The notes under the pieces were generated by a model. The model was not told the DNA's origin. It made no database searches and saw nothing but the letters and a program-made list of their open reading frames with translations. Shown in pieces: positions 63,501 to 64,000 of a DNA stretch of 64,000 bases. Both the position numbers and the translations under genes were made by a program. The DNA lies in assembly GCA_019636335.1 (NCBI GenBank), contig JAHBXR010000010.1:124001-188000 (forward strand). Direction: 5' to 3'. The stretch is from Pirellulales bacterium. GTDB lineage: Bacteria > Planctomycetota > Planctomycetia > Pirellulales > JAEUIK01. The first letter of the stretch is position 1. Each line of letters opens with the position of its first letter.

Positions 63501-64000
63501 CTATGCGTACTGCGGAAAGCGTTCTATCGCACGCTGGAGAACATTCATTAACTGACGACCGTGCGCGGATTCTGTCCAGTCGATCAGGTTGAAACGGAAG
63601 TTCGCGGGAGCGAATTGCGGAGCGTTTCGTGGCCAGGGATACTCGGCGTTGGGTCCGTCGTCGCCGGCTAACGCAGGCGCCATGCGTTCCAATTCGTGCA
63701 GTCGAGGCAGAATGGAGTAAACCCTAGTTCGAAACGACGAGAACCGCTTGAACCCTAAGACATTCGCGATCCTATCTCGTTCTCGTTTGCTGGTATTCTT
63801 GCTCACCAGCGCCTTCATGAACCGAACAAATGCCGAATGGCTCTTCATCGGTGACTGATTGGTTTTCCAAAAGTATGCCTTGGCCAGTTTCTCTGTCGCC
63901 ATCTGTAGATAGTGCAATTCATGGCAGGAATCTACCATGCCCGCTTGTCGAAATAGGACCAGCACCTTGTAGTCGGATTGCGCCTGCTGCCACCAAAGTC
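63501..64000 (-). CDS. HEPN-domain-like protein, 5' partial
   Basis: The frame is open to the right edge, so the start is outside; 166 residues are visible from the C-terminus back. The visible N-terminal part WWQQAQSDYKVLVLFRQ ... HELHYLQMATEKLAKAYFW has the pattern of HEPN domains (aromatic-QAxxD followed by AxEKxxKA). The C-terminal half is not recognised. HEPN proteins include RNases of toxin-antitoxin pairs, but the RxxxxH catalytic motif is not evident. It is close to hipBA and the FabD remnant, in the same accessory patch. Confidence 0.65.
   Translation of the reverse strand, partial: LWWQQAQSDYKVLVLFRQAGMVDSCHELHYLQMATEKLAKAYFWKTNQSPMKSHSAFVRFMKALVSKNTSKRERDRIANVLGFKRFSSFRTRVYSILPRLHELERMAPALAGDDGPNAEYPWPRNAPQFAPANFRFNLIDWTESAHGRQLMNVLQRAIERFPQYA

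Overview
The window is a GC-rich bacterial chromosome segment that looks planctomycete, probably of the Pirellulales type. The evidence is the gene content: planctomycete-type c-type cytochrome domains, DUF1559, DUF1549/DUF1553 and DUF1501 proteins, SHD1 and DUF1570 proteins, a short Flp-like pilin, and a tetrahydromethanopterin (H4MPT) gene block in a bacterium. No rRNA, tRNA, CRISPR array or transposase gene was recognised.

Layout. (1) 1-676: the 3' part of a thioesterase of the PKS/NRPS kind, cut by the window edge. (2) 1218-16451: a tightly packed polyketide/secondary-lipid operon. It encodes a 2515-residue synthase (two tandem nitropropane-dioxygenase-type domains, KS, AT, ACP, KR), a second protein (AT, PS-DH, phosphopantetheinyl transferase), a free ACP, an alpha/beta hydrolase, a MacB/FtsX permease, a LolD-like ATPase and a secreted protein. 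The activities resemble the five Pfa proteins of PUFA synthases condensed into two polypeptides plus an exporter. (3) 16870-26552: a HELGH metalloprotease-like protein, then a typical planctomycete secretome block ending in an eight-EF-hand protein. (4) 26712-35689: mixed genes: an APH-like/P-loop fusion, an MgtC/DUF4010 membrane protein, a nested-palindrome element (30041-30191), a CBS-containing site-2 protease, a gamma carbonic anhydrase-like protein, a PSP1 protein, biotin synthase, a rhodanese and a pilin-like protein with a strong terminator. (5) 35875-53681: selA, a heme-containing histidine kinase, a methyltransferase, the xseB-ispA-dxs isoprenoid operon, an SHD1/SH3 membrane protein, a CocE-type hydrolase, a TIM-barrel isomerase, a TIGR03790-like protein, tadA, a GT4 glycosyltransferase and a DUF1570 lipoprotein. 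(6) 53683-59625 (minus): a five-gene operon, SDR, DHPS-like, pabB, pabA and a DUF447/beta-RFAP synthase fusion, which fits supply of p-aminobenzoate and its conversion to the H4MPT precursor. (7) 59891-64000: a FabD-like protein, then an accessory patch with a small unknown gene, an AT-rich operator array, hipBA, a decayed copy of the 3' end of the FabD-like gene, and a HEPN-type protein running off the right edge.

The best candidates for a second look are the condensed Pfa-like synthase with its exporter, the DUF447/RFAP-synthase fusion operon with an SDR that has lost its catalytic tyrosine, the hipBA patch bracketed by two copies of the same gene end, the nested-palindrome element, and heptanucleotide tandem repeats that overlap the stop codons of three genes. 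All functional calls are by reading motifs; no database search was run.
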